The notes beneath the pieces were generated by a model, which made no database searches, had not been told where the DNA came from, and worked only from the letters and a program-made list of their open reading frames with translations. A stretch of 64,000 bases of DNA. It comes from Atopobiaceae bacterium (GTDB lineage: Bacteria; Actinomycetota; Coriobacteriia; Coriobacteriales; Atopobiaceae). The translations under genes and the position numbers were made by a program. This document shows, in pieces, positions 7,486-16,208 of this stretch. The first letter of the stretch is position 1. Each line of letters starts with the position of its first letter. Location of the stretch: the NCBI GenBank assembly GCA_017545665.1, contig JAFWKQ010000050.1, positions 1 to 64,000 of the forward strand, written 5' to 3'.

Positions 7486-9924
7486 ATGCCCGAAACAAAA
7501 GCCAAAGTCCGGACCATCCTTGCCCTCGACACTTCTTCCGACATGCTGTGCTGTGCGGTGGCGCGAGTTGGCGGTGAGGTGGAGCTGCTGGCAAGCCGCG
7601 ATTGCGTGTGCCGCCGGCATGCCAACGAGGAGCTGGTGAGCACGTCGCTCGCGGCGCTTGCCGACGCCGGTCTTTCCATGGACAACGTGGATGCCGTGCT
7701 GGTGGGGCGTGGGCCGGGATCGTTTACGGGCGTACGCATTGGCATCGCCACCGCCAAGGGGCTCTCGTGCGGGTTGGGAAAGCCGCTCTTTGGCGTCTCT
7801 ACGCTCGATGCGACGGCATGGACGGCATGGCTTGCCGGCGTAAGAGGAACGCTCGCCGTGGCCATGGATGCCATGCGCGGCGAGGTGTATCCCGGCATCT
7901 ACGAGCTGGACGAAGACGGCGCGCATCGCACTTTTGCCACCGAGACCGTGCAAAAGGCAGATGCCTGCATAGAGCAATGGGCTTCGCGAGCGGACGCGGC
8001 TCAACTGCAAATTACGGGCAACGGTCTCTTTAAGTACGCCGATCGCTTTGAAGCGGCTGGGCTGACGAACACGATCGACAAGGGCTTGTGGTATCCCACG
8101 GGTGAGGCCCTGCTCCTTTCGTGGGATGTGGCCGAGGCACAATTGGGTGATCCTGCGCTTGTGCTGCCCGTGTATACGAGGCTTTCGGATGCGGAGGAGA
8201 ACGAGCGCAAGCGCCTGGGGCTTGCCCAGCCTGCAAGCGTCGAGGTTACCGGCGTCGCCGACGAGCTCGCGAATCTGCATCTGCAGCTTCGCCCCATGTC
8301 TATCAACGACGTAAGCCAGGTTGCGGAGCTTGAGGCACGGGCCTTCGTGGGCGGCGTGCACGAGGCTTGGTCGCGGGAGATGTTTGAGGAGGAGCTCTCG
8401 CTTCCTGGTCGGACGTGGTGGGTTGCCCATGACATGGGCACGATCGTGGGCTTTGCTGGTGGCGTGCTGGCAGGCGATGTACTGGACGTGCTCGACGTGG
8501 CCGTTGATTCCGCGCGTCGTCGCGAGGGGATTGCGAGGCGTCTCTTGCAGCGCCTGGCCTACGACGGCCATGTGCTGGGTGCGCGAGCTATGACGTTGGA
8601 GGTCGCCCAAAGCAACGACTCGGCGCTGTCCCTCTACGAGTCGATGGGCTTTGCTGAGGCCGGCGTGCGCAAAAACTATTATGGACCCAATAGCCATGCG
8701 GCAATTATGACCGTGGCGTTGCCGTTGGTTGGTGCCGCGGATGCCACGCGCCCTGATCCGCAGGCGTCCATTCGCCCATGGCCGATCGTGCCAGAACGTC
8801 GCGACGCGGCTGCGTGCGAGCGCATTGCCGCTGCTTCACCGCTCATTCTCTCCATCGAGTCGTCTTGCGATGAGACTGCCATGGCGGTAATAGACGGACA
8901 GGGACGCATCCTGTCCAACGTGGTTGCCACCCAGATCGACTTCCATGCGCGCTTTGGTGGCGTGGTGCCCGAAATCGCAAGTCGCAAGCATACCGAAGCC
9001 ATTGTCGGCGTGTTTGAGGAAGCCCTCGCGCGGGCGGGCGAGCAACTGGGTGTGGACACGTTGTCGCCGTCCGACCTCGCGGCCATAGGCGTCACGGCGG
9101 GTCCCGGCTTGGTGGGCGCCCTTGTGGTGGGCGTGGCCTTTGCCAAGGGACTATGCGGTGCCGCCAACCTGCCGCTCATTGCCGCAAACCATCTGGAAGG
9201 GCACCTCTTTGCCAATCTGTTCCAGACGCCCGACCTGGAGCCGCCCTTTGTGGCGAGCCTGGTGAGTGGCGGAAACACCATGCTGGTGCATGTGCACGCG
9301 TGGGGCGACTACGAGCTGTTGGGCGCTACCATCGACGATGCCGTTGGCGAAGCGTTTGACAAGGTCGCAAAGGCCCTTGGCCTGGGATATCCCGGGGGTC
9401 CCGTTATTAGCAAGCTCTCGGCAAAGGGTAACCCGCGCGCCATCGCCTTCCCTCGCGCCATGATGCACAGCGGGGACTATCGCTTTTCCCTTAGCGGGCT
9501 CAAGACAGCGGTTATCACCTACATCCAGGGCGAGAACAAGGCTGGGCGTGCCATAAATCTGCCGGATTTGGCGGCAAGCTTTGAGGCGGCGGTCGTGGAC
9601 GTGCAGGTGTCCAAGGCGGTTCGTGCCATAGAGGAAACCGGGGCGTCGGACTTCTGCGTGGGTGGGGGCGTGGCGGCCAACCCCAAGCTTCGGGAAGCGT
9701 ATCGCGAGGCGTTTGATCGTATGGGCGTGCGCGTAACGGTTCCTCCCCTGGCCGCATGCGGAGACAATGGCGCGATGATTGGCCTGGTGGCTTTGCGCAG
9801 CTACAATGCGGGGCAATTTGCCGGCCTTTCGCTTGATGCCGCACCCAACGCAAAGCTGGGCACATGGACCTGCGAGCTTCCTCCCACCGTCTGGTTGGGC
9901 GAACAGGATTGGCTCAAAAGCTGA
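7486..9924 (+). CDS. TsaB-RimI-TsaD triple fusion
   Basis: One 812-aa protein combines three tRNA/ribosome modification units. Residues 1 to about 240 are TsaB (ILALDTSSDMLCCAVA, GRGPGSFTGVRIG). About 265-425 is a GNAT acetyltransferase like RimI (LDVAVDSARRREGIARRLL, the acetyl-CoA loop). About 452-812 is TsaD (SIESSCDETAMAV, metal-binding histidines in HLEGHLF, SGGNTM). TsaB and TsaD normally dimerise to make t6A37 with TsaE, encoded at 4219-4707; RimI acetylates ribosomal protein S18. The fusion enforces 1:1:1 stoichiometry. The start ATG follows AAAGGAG; the frame is open slightly further upstream but without a better ribosome site. The stop codon lies inside the hairpin at 9916-9994. Confidence 0.95.
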   Translation: MPETKAKVRTILALDTSSDMLCCAVARVGGEVELLASRDCVCRRHANEELVSTSLAALADAGLSMDNVDAVLVGRGPGSFTGVRIGIATAKGLSCGLGKPLFGVSTLDATAWTAWLAGVRGTLAVAMDAMRGEVYPGIYELDEDGAHRTFATETVQKADACIEQWASRADAAQLQITGNGLFKYADRFEAAGLTNTIDKGLWYPTGEALLLSWDVAEAQLGDPALVLPVYTRLSDAEENERKRLGLAQPASVEVTGVADELANLHLQLRPMSINDVSQVAELEARAFVGGVHEAWSREMFEEELSLPGRTWWVAHDMGTIVGFAGGVLAGDVLDVLDVAVDSARRREGIARRLLQRLAYDGHVLGARAMTLEVAQSNDSALSLYESMGFAEAGVRKNYYGPNSHAAIMTVALPLVGAADATRPDPQASIRPWPIVPERRDAAACERIAAASPLILSIESSCDETAMAVIDGQGRILSNVVATQIDFHARFGGVVPEIASRKHTEAIVGVFEEALARAGEQLGVDTLSPSDLAAIGVTAGPGLVGALVVGVAFAKGLCGAANLPLIAANHLEGHLFANLFQTPDLEPPFVASLVSGGNTMLVHVHAWGDYELLGATIDDAVGEAFDKVAKALGLGYPGGPVISKLSAKGNPRAIAFPRAMMHSGDYRFSLSGLKTAVITYIQGENKAGRAINLPDLAASFEAAVVDVQVSKAVRAIEETGASDFCVGGGVAANPKLREAYREAFDRMGVRVTVPPLAACGDNGAMIGLVALRSYNAGQFAGLSLDAAPNAKLGTWTCELPPTVWLGEQDWLKS

Positions 9925-9994
9925 CAAGTGACCTGTCCCCCTGTCAGCCTTTTGGCAAAAGGCTGACAGGGGGACAGGTCACTTGTCAGCTTTT
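9916..9994 (+). terminator. 38-bp perfect hairpin terminator overlapping the tsaBD stop
   Basis: Positions 9916-9953 are the exact reverse complement of 9957-9994 with only GGC as a loop, and the right arm ends in CTTTT. The stop codon of the fusion gene is inside the left arm. The stem contains a GACCTGTCCCCCTG block related to the other long hairpins of the window. The equal A and T flanks would let it end transcription both ways. Confidence 0.8.
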
Positions 9995-10097
9995 CCGAAA
10001 GCCGGCCGTGTAAAAGAAGCGTTTCGGATGCGTCGGGGTATGCATGCTCAGGCGCATGTTGAGCTATCGTTTTTTAACCGTCAGGATGGAGGGAATT

Positions 10098-11003
10098 ATG
10101 TCAAAACTCAGCAACAGCTATTCTCGTCGCTCTTTTATTAAGCTCTCAGCCGCCACGGCAGCCGCGCTTGGCCTCGCCGCGTGCGGACCTGCCAAAGAGG
10201 GCACGACAGCAGCCAGCTCCTCGAGCGCGAGCTCTTCTGCCCAAGCAGGGTCAACGAGCTTTGCCGCCGAGGGAATCCTGCGCGTTGGCATGGAGGCAGC
10301 GTACGCGCCGTTTAACTGGCAGGTGTCACAGGAGACCGAGAACACGATTCCCATCGAGAACGTCTCGGGCGCCTATGCCGATGGCTATGACGTGCAGTTT
10401 GCAAAGATCATTGCCAAGGCGCTTGGCCTTAAGCCCGTTGCGGTGAAGATGAGCTTCGACGGTCTTGTTGACGCCTGTAAGAGCGGTCAGATCGACATCA
10501 TTTGCGCCGGTATGACGGCCACCGAGGAGCGTGCGAAGTCCATTGACTTCTCCAAGCCCTACCTTGCGGACAGGGTTGCCGTCATTACCAAGAAGGACTC
10601 CAAGTACGCCTCCGCAAAGACGCTGGACGACCTCAAGGGCGTAACGATCATGGGCCAAAAGTCCACGTTTTACGACGAGGCCATAGCGCAGATTCCTGAG
10701 GCCGTTCACAAGGAGGCGCTCGAGTACGTGCCCGATGTGGTTGCCGCACTGAAGAACGACCAGGTTGAGGCCATTACCTATTCCGAGATGAGTGCCAAGA
10801 AGCTGCTCGATTCGTATCCCGATTTTGTGTTGTGCGACCTCACGAGTGGATTTACGGGCGACTATGCCACCAACGACGACAATGCGGGCATCGCAAAGGG
10901 CAACGATGAGATCCTGAAGAAGATCGATGACGCCATTGCCGCCGTTCCGGATGCCGAGCGCGTGGAGATGTGGACCGCATGCAACGAGCGCATGCCGGCG
11001 TAG
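10098..11003 (+). CDS. Polar amino acid ABC transporter, substrate-binding lipoprotein
   Basis: 301-aa type 2 periplasmic-binding-like protein that should capture an amino acid outside the membrane and deliver it to the permease encoded next. The N-terminus has a twin-arginine motif (SRRSFIKL) followed by a hydrophobic stretch and the lipobox LAAC, so it looks like a Tat-exported lipoprotein; a Ser/Ala-rich linker follows. Family motifs include VGMEAAYAPFNW, GYDVQFAKIIAKALG and DIICAGMTATEERA. The start at 10098 follows GGAGGG; an earlier in-frame ATG at 10086 overlaps that site. The exact amino acid cannot be read from the sequence. Confidence 0.9.
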   Translation: MSKLSNSYSRRSFIKLSAATAAALGLAACGPAKEGTTAASSSSASSSAQAGSTSFAAEGILRVGMEAAYAPFNWQVSQETENTIPIENVSGAYADGYDVQFAKIIAKALGLKPVAVKMSFDGLVDACKSGQIDIICAGMTATEERAKSIDFSKPYLADRVAVITKKDSKYASAKTLDDLKGVTIMGQKSTFYDEAIAQIPEAVHKEALEYVPDVVAALKNDQVEAITYSEMSAKKLLDSYPDFVLCDLTSGFTGDYATNDDNAGIAKGNDEILKKIDDAIAAVPDAERVEMWTACNERMPA

Positions 11004-11016
11004 GGGCGATATCCAT

Positions 11017-12249
11017 ATGAGTAGCGAAAATGAAGAGGCGACTGCCGCGGATGCGGTAGCCGCCGCAAAGCAGGCGTCCTCGCGAGGAGGGCGCCTGAGG
11101 CGGCTAGGGAAGTTCGTAGGTGGCGACCACCGCTACGTGTTGCTTAGCACGAGCGTCATCGCGCTCATTGGCATATGGCTCTCTATGCAAAAGCGCACCG
11201 ACATGAGCTTCTTGGCGCCGGTGTACTTCGTTGAGGTGGCAATGTACTACTCGCTTGTGGCCTGGCTCATTCTTTCGGCCGCAGCTCTTGTCACCAAGCT
11301 CATGCATTGGCGCGACTATGCCGAGCGCAGTCCCTTCGCGCGAAACCCCCTGCGCACGATTGAGCGCATCGGCTCCTACATCGTGGTAATTATTACCTGC
11401 GTGCTGTTTGTGGACCGCGTGGTTATGGGATTCGCAAGCGTAACGGTGCACGCCATAGAGGCGGACTCCATACCGCAAGGTGGCCTTGCGGCAGCGATAT
11501 ACATGGTCTACGAGTGTCGCGATTTGTTTGTGACCGGCATCCTTACCACCGTTGAGCTGGCCGTATTTGGCACCATAATCGCGTTCTTCCTTGCGCTTCT
11601 TTTGGCTACGTTGCGCATTCTTACCATCGATAAGCCCGATAACGACCTTGTGCGCTTCTTTAAGGTGGTTGGCGCGAACTTTGCCAAGCTCTATTCCACC
11701 GTAATACGTGGCACGCCCATGATGGTGCAGGCGTTGATCATCTACAATGCGGGCTTTGCCTTTTTGCGTGGGATGGGCCTTTCTGTAACCGAGATCAACG
11801 GCCTGTGGTCTACGTTCATTGCTGGCCTGGTAACCGTGTCGATCAACTCCACCGCCTATATGATGGAAGTGCTGCGCGGAGGCCTCGAATCGGTGGATCC
11901 TGGACAGATGGAAGCCGCCCGTTCGTTGGGCCTCTCTCAGTGGCAGGCCATGGTTAAGGTGGTGTTCCCTCAGGGAATAAAGTACGCGGTTCCCGGTCTC
12001 TCCAACGAGCTTGTCATCAACATTAAGGACTCGTCGGTGCTCTCGATTATCGGCGTGGTCGAGCTCATGTTTGAGGCGCGCTCGGTTGCGGGAATTTACT
12101 ATCGTAACCTCGAGGTATACCTGGTCGCTGCGGTTTGCTACCTCATCCTTACCATGGTGGCAACGTGGTTGCTCAACCGCCTGTCTCGCAGGCTCGATGC
12201 GCCACGCTTCTCCAACACGTCCGAATCTGCGAGCGCCGTAGGCGAGTAA
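11017..12249 (+). CDS. Amino acid ABC transporter permease with extended N-terminus
   Basis: 410-aa membrane protein. The C-terminal 220 residues are a normal HisM/GlnP-type permease (RGTPMMVQALIIY; EAARSLGLSQWQAM is the EAA loop that docks the ATPase). The N-terminal part of about 180 residues adds a charged cytoplasmic start and about three further membrane segments (for example VLLSTSVIALIGIWLS), which standard members lack. It lies 13 bases after the binding protein and 12 bases before the ATPase, clearly one operon. A GGGGCGAT stretch precedes the ATG. Confidence 0.9.
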   Translation: MSSENEEATAADAVAAAKQASSRGGRLRRLGKFVGGDHRYVLLSTSVIALIGIWLSMQKRTDMSFLAPVYFVEVAMYYSLVAWLILSAAALVTKLMHWRDYAERSPFARNPLRTIERIGSYIVVIITCVLFVDRVVMGFASVTVHAIEADSIPQGGLAAAIYMVYECRDLFVTGILTTVELAVFGTIIAFFLALLLATLRILTIDKPDNDLVRFFKVVGANFAKLYSTVIRGTPMMVQALIIYNAGFAFLRGMGLSVTEINGLWSTFIAGLVTVSINSTAYMMEVLRGGLESVDPGQMEAARSLGLSQWQAMVKVVFPQGIKYAVPGLSNELVINIKDSSVLSIIGVVELMFEARSVAGIYYRNLEVYLVAAVCYLILTMVATWLLNRLSRRLDAPRFSNTSESASAVGE

Positions 12250-12261
12250 GGAGGACGTCCC

Positions 12262-13041
12262 ATGCCTTTAGCAAACAAAACGGAAAAGAGCGAAGGGCAC
12301 GTCGGTGAGCCGCTTGTGCGCGTTGAGGCGTTGCGCAAATCGTTCGGCTCGCTTGAGGTGCTCAAGAACATCAACCTGGACGTCATGCCCAAGGAAGTCG
12401 TTACCATTATTGGCGCGTCGGGCTCGGGCAAATCCACGTTGCTGCGCTGCATAAACCTGCTGGAGACGCCCGATGCGGGGCACGTATGGTTCCATGGCTC
12501 CGACCTGGCTGCCGAGCACGTGAACGTAAATCGTCTGCGCGAGAAGATCGGCATGGTTTTCCAGAGCTTCAACCTGTTCAACAACATGAACGTGCTGGGC
12601 AACTGCACGTTGGCACCCGTTACCCTCAAAAAGGCAAGCAAGGCCGAGGCGGAGGAGACGGCGATGAGGCGCCTTGAGGAGGTGGGACTCGCCGACTTTG
12701 CGCATGCGGACGTGAACACGCTCTCGGGCGGACAAAAGCAGCGCGTAGCCATCGCCCGTGCCCTGTGCATGAATCCCGAGCTCATGCTCTTCGACGAACC
12801 CACCAGCGCCTTGGATCCCGAGATTGTGGGCGAGGTACTCGGCGTTATGCACGACCTCGCGCAACAGGGAATGACCATGGTGGTCGTTACACACGAGATG
12901 GAGTTTGCCAAGAGCGTGAGCGACCGCGTCGTGTTTATGGACAATGGCGTAATAGCCGAAGAGGGGACGCCAAAGCAGATATTTGGCAACCCCAAGCAGG
13001 CGCGTACGCGCGAGTTCCTTGCGCGCTATTTGGACGATTAG
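12262..13041 (+). CDS. Amino acid ABC transporter ATP-binding protein
   Basis: 259-aa GlnQ/HisP-type ATPase powering the permease encoded just upstream. Walker A is GASGSGKST, the Q loop FQSFNLF, the signature [15 protein letters not shown], Walker [15 protein letters not shown] and the H loop VTHEM. AAGGAGG precedes the ATG. It ends the transporter operon, with a hairpin after it. Confidence 0.95.
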   Translation: MPLANKTEKSEGHVGEPLVRVEALRKSFGSLEVLKNINLDVMPKEVVTIIGASGSGKSTLLRCINLLETPDAGHVWFHGSDLAAEHVNVNRLREKIGMVFQSFNLFNNMNVLGNCTLAPVTLKKASKAEAEETAMRRLEEVGLADFAHADVNTLSGGQKQRVAIARALCMNPELMLFDEPTSALDPEIVGEVLGVMHDLAQQGMTMVVVTHEMEFAKSVSDRVVFMDNGVIAEEGTPKQIFGNPKQARTREFLARYLDD

Positions 13042-13058
13042 CCTTTTGGGCCTTAGCC

Positions 13059-13098
13059 GAGGCTCTGGGCTTGGGCGTGCCTTAAAGCCCAGGGCCTC
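13059..13098 (+). terminator. Terminator hairpin after the amino acid transporter
   Basis: GAGGCTCTGGGCTT at 13059-13072 pairs with AAGCCCAGGGCCTC at 13085-13098 with one G-T pair. It lies between the ATPase gene and nadE. Confidence 0.6.
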
Positions 13099-13128
13099 GT
13101 CTAGCTCCATTTGAAAAAGGAGGATGGA

Positions 13129-15042
13129 ATGCGGGATGGGTTTGTAAAGGTTGCGGCATGTGCACCGCGTATACGCGTGGCTGATGTTGGCCACAACGTG
13201 GGAGCATGCGTAGATGCTATTTTTGACGCGGCGCAGGCGGGCGCTAAGGTGGTTGTGCTGCCAGAGCTGTGCCTTACAGGTGCCACCTGTGGTGACCTCT
13301 TTTATTCGGATGTGCTTATCGATGCGGCGCTTGAGGGCGTCTTTGCCATAGCTCAAGCGACGATTGACTTGGACGTACTTGCCTTCGTGGGCGCTCCCAT
13401 ATGCGTGGATGGCAAGCTCTACGACTGTGCGGTGGCACTTGGCGAAGGTGAGATTCTGGCCATCGTGCCTAAGCGGGCCATAACCGCGGCGCAGGCGCGC
13501 CAGTTCAGCGTTGGACCCCAAGAGGTCTCATACGTATACATGGATGACGAGACGGTGCCCTTTGGCTCACACGTCCTGCTGAGCTGCGCTACCCTGCCTG
13601 ATTTGGTGGTCGCTGCCGAGGTGGGAGAGGATGCGCGCGCGCTTTTGTCTCCAGCGGCAGAGCATGTTTGCGCGGGCGCCACGCTGGTGGTGAGTCTTGC
13701 GGCGAGTCCGTCTTTGGTGCAGGCCGCTCAATCCACACGCGACCTAATTCGCATGCAGAGCGATCGCCTCGCCTGCGCCTACGTCCTTGCCAATGTGGGG
13801 GCCGGAGAGTCCACGACCGACGCGGTATATGGCGGGCAGTGCCTGGTTGCCGAGAAGGGCGCCATCCTGAGCGAGGCAGAGCCGTTTGGCAAGGGACGGG
13901 CCATAAGCGAGATTGACGTGCTGCGCCTTGCCGCGGAGCGTCGTGGTTCGTCAGCGTTCCGGACGGCGGCAACTCCCTCAGACGAAGACTATGCCGTCGA
14001 GGAGTTTGTGCTTGACGTGCAGGACACAACGCTCACGCGTGCGATTGACGCCTTCCCCTTCATTCCCGACGACGATTCCGAACGTGCGGGACGTTGCGAG
14101 GAGATCCTAAACATCCAGGCGCACGCCCTTGCGGAGCGCATGCGCTCCATTGGCTGCAGGCAGGCCGTCGTGGGCATTTCGGGTGGCTTGGACTCGACGC
14201 TTGCCTTGCTGGTGACCGCGCGTGCATTTGACGTGCTTGGCTTGGACCATGCGGGAATCGTGGCCATTACCATGCCTGGCTTTGGCACGACCGACCGCAC
14301 GCACAACAACGCATGGCAGCTTACGGAGGCGCTCGGCGCAACTCCGCGTGAGATACCAATTGGGGAGGCGGTGCGGCAGCACTTCCAAGACATTGGCCAC
14401 GATGAAAGCGTTCGCAACGCGGCATACGAGAACGCGCAGGCCCGCGAGCGTACGCAGATCCTCATGGATGTGGCAAACGACAATGGCGGCATTGTGGTGG
14501 GCACTGGCGACCTTTCGGAGCTTGCGTTGGGTTGGGCAACCTACAATGGCGATCACATGTCGATGTATGCCGTAAACGGCGCCATTCCCAAGACGCTCAT
14601 TCGTTACATCGTGAGGCATGTGGCCGATACGTGCGAAAACGAGCGTGAGGCAGAGGTATTGCTGGACGTGTTGGATACACCCGTATCGCCTGAGCTTCTG
14701 CCGGCCAACGAGGACGGAACCATAGCTCAGCAGACCGAAGACCTGGTTGGCCCCTACGAGCTGCACGACTTCTTCCTGTATCAGCTGCTTCGCTACAGCT
14801 TCTCACCGCGCAAGATCTATCGCTTGGCGCAGGTTGCCTTTGCGGGAGAGTATGGCGACGAAACCATTCTTAAGTGGCTCAGGGTGTTCTGCAGGCGCTT
14901 CTTCAGCCAACAGTTCAAGCGCTCGTGCAGCCCCGACGGTCCTGCCGTGGGTAGCGTGGGACTCTCTCCACGCGGGGGCTTGGCTATGCCCAGTGATGCG
15001 GCGAGCACCCTCTGGCTTGCGGAGCTCGACAAGATCGACTAA
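13129..15042 (+). CDS. nadE: NAD+ synthase with inactivated glutaminase domain
   Basis: Last step of NAD+ synthesis, amidating nicotinate adenine dinucleotide. The 637-aa protein has an N-terminal nitrilase-like glutaminase domain and a C-terminal ATP-pyrophosphatase synthetase domain (GISGGLDSTLALLV, TGDLSELALGW). In this family the glutaminase uses a Glu-Lys-Cys triad. Glu46 (LPELCLTG) and Lys115 (VPKRA) are present, but the cysteine of the E-I/V-C-E-D motif is Gly166 (AEVGEDA, codon GGA at 13624). The flanks align without gaps to what I recall of the M. tuberculosis enzyme. It should therefore be unable to use glutamine in the ordinary way and probably uses free ammonia. The ATG at 13129 follows AAAGGAGGA; a TTG at 13111 is less likely. 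Confidence 0.92.
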   Translation: MRDGFVKVAACAPRIRVADVGHNVGACVDAIFDAAQAGAKVVVLPELCLTGATCGDLFYSDVLIDAALEGVFAIAQATIDLDVLAFVGAPICVDGKLYDCAVALGEGEILAIVPKRAITAAQARQFSVGPQEVSYVYMDDETVPFGSHVLLSCATLPDLVVAAEVGEDARALLSPAAEHVCAGATLVVSLAASPSLVQAAQSTRDLIRMQSDRLACAYVLANVGAGESTTDAVYGGQCLVAEKGAILSEAEPFGKGRAISEIDVLRLAAERRGSSAFRTAATPSDEDYAVEEFVLDVQDTTLTRAIDAFPFIPDDDSERAGRCEEILNIQAHALAERMRSIGCRQAVVGISGGLDSTLALLVTARAFDVLGLDHAGIVAITMPGFGTTDRTHNNAWQLTEALGATPREIPIGEAVRQHFQDIGHDESVRNAAYENAQARERTQILMDVANDNGGIVVGTGDLSELALGWATYNGDHMSMYAVNGAIPKTLIRYIVRHVADTCENEREAEVLLDVLDTPVSPELLPANEDGTIAQQTEDLVGPYELHDFFLYQLLRYSFSPRKIYRLAQVAFAGEYGDETILKWLRVFCRRFFSQQFKRSCSPDGPAVGSVGLSPRGGLAMPSDAASTLWLAELDKID

Positions 15043-15085
15043 CTCTGGCAAGCGTGACGACACGTGTGAAGGGGCATGGTTCAAG

Positions 15086-15853
15086 ATGGATGTACGAGGT
15101 ACGGCGTTTGCAAGTGACTTTGACGGTACGCTGTGCATCAGCGATTGGGAAACGGGGGAGGAGCACTTTGACCCCGTCGTGTTGGCGGCCGTAGCGCGCT
15201 ATCAACGGGCGGGAGGTTTCTTTGGCGTAAGCACGGGGCGTCCCATGCATCCCATGAGCGAGCGCGTGCAGGACATCGTGGACCTGGACTTCTTCATTGT
15301 TACCACGGGTGCGCAGGTGCTTGATCGCAGCCACAACGTGCTGTTTGAGCGGGCTATAGACCTCGATGTGGCACAGCGGCTTTACGAGCGATACACTTCG
15401 GACAACATGGTCTTTTTGGCTGTGACGGATCGTGATTTCTTTAGCGTGGGTCGAGCATACTCTCGGCGCATGCGGGCGATTGGCTCGCTGGATGAGGCCG
15501 AAGGCACGCTCCTCGGCGTTTCGCTGGAATACCACGGAGACCAAGGGGCTGCCCGTGCCGCACGCGACGACATGAATCGACGTTTTGCCAACTACATCGA
15601 GGGCTTCCAAAATCTGGGAAGCGTGGATGTGGTGGCCAAGGGATGTTCCAAAGGTGCGGGCGTTGGTGTGATTCGGGATGCGCTTGGGCTGAGCTGTGTG
15701 GTAGGGATTGGCGATTCATACAACGACCTGTCGCTGTTGCGTGCGGCTGACGTGTCATATACCTTCCACGCGTCGCCAGCGGAGGTGCAAGACGCTGCCA
15801 CGTACGTGGTGGCCGACCTTGCCGAGGCGCTCGATCACTTTATGAGCCTTTAG
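15086..15853 (+). CDS. HAD-superfamily phosphatase, Cof type
   Basis: 255-aa HAD hydrolase with motif I DFDGTLCISD, motif II VSTGR, a lysine (VAKGCSKG) and motif IV GDSYNDLSLL. Cof-type members dephosphorylate sugar phosphates or cofactors such as FMN or PLP; the substrate here is unknown. It lies 43 bases after nadE with GAAGGGG before the ATG, so it may be cotranscribed. A second, different HAD protein is encoded at 60276-61112. Confidence 0.85.
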   Translation: MDVRGTAFASDFDGTLCISDWETGEEHFDPVVLAAVARYQRAGGFFGVSTGRPMHPMSERVQDIVDLDFFIVTTGAQVLDRSHNVLFERAIDLDVAQRLYERYTSDNMVFLAVTDRDFFSVGRAYSRRMRAIGSLDEAEGTLLGVSLEYHGDQGAARAARDDMNRRFANYIEGFQNLGSVDVVAKGCSKGAGVGVIRDALGLSCVVGIGDSYNDLSLLRAADVSYTFHASPAEVQDAATYVVADLAEALDHFMSL

Positions 15854-15908
15854 GGTGGTATTGTCGCTCGGCGAAAATGTCACCCTAGGTCGCATGAGAG
15901 GGGGACGG

Positions 15909-16138
15909 GTCCACTTTTCCGCCCGCAAACGTCCCCACCAGGTCCACTTTTCCGAGGTCCCAGGATGGCCGGACACACTTTTCGGTCCGCAAGCTTCCCT
16001 GCCGTGCGCACAAATCGATCATTTGTGCGCACGGCAGGGAAGCTTGCGGACCGATTTGTGGACACGGTCCCTCAGTCGTGCGTCGGCATCGTAAAAGGTG
16101 TGCACGGTAGGGAAGCCTACGATGCAGTTTGTGGACAC
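15909..16138. repeat. Palindromic mosaic repeat array 1
   Basis: A non-coding array of about 33-base modules beginning GTCCAC, then TTTTC or AAATC, then GGTCCGC, then an A/G-C-C run ending in CCGTGCGCAC. Modules on the left read forward and those on the right read as reverse complements. They meet in a perfect 33-bp inverted repeat (15983-16015 with 16021-16053, loop CGATC). The same modules and layout recur at 41424-41759. Short open frames in it follow from the repeat and are not genes. Confidence 0.85.
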
Positions 16139-16208
16139 CGCCCCATGGACGCGTGTCAAAACAATAAATGATTCATGCTACGATGTTGCAGTGGTAAGGG
16201 GGTTGCGC

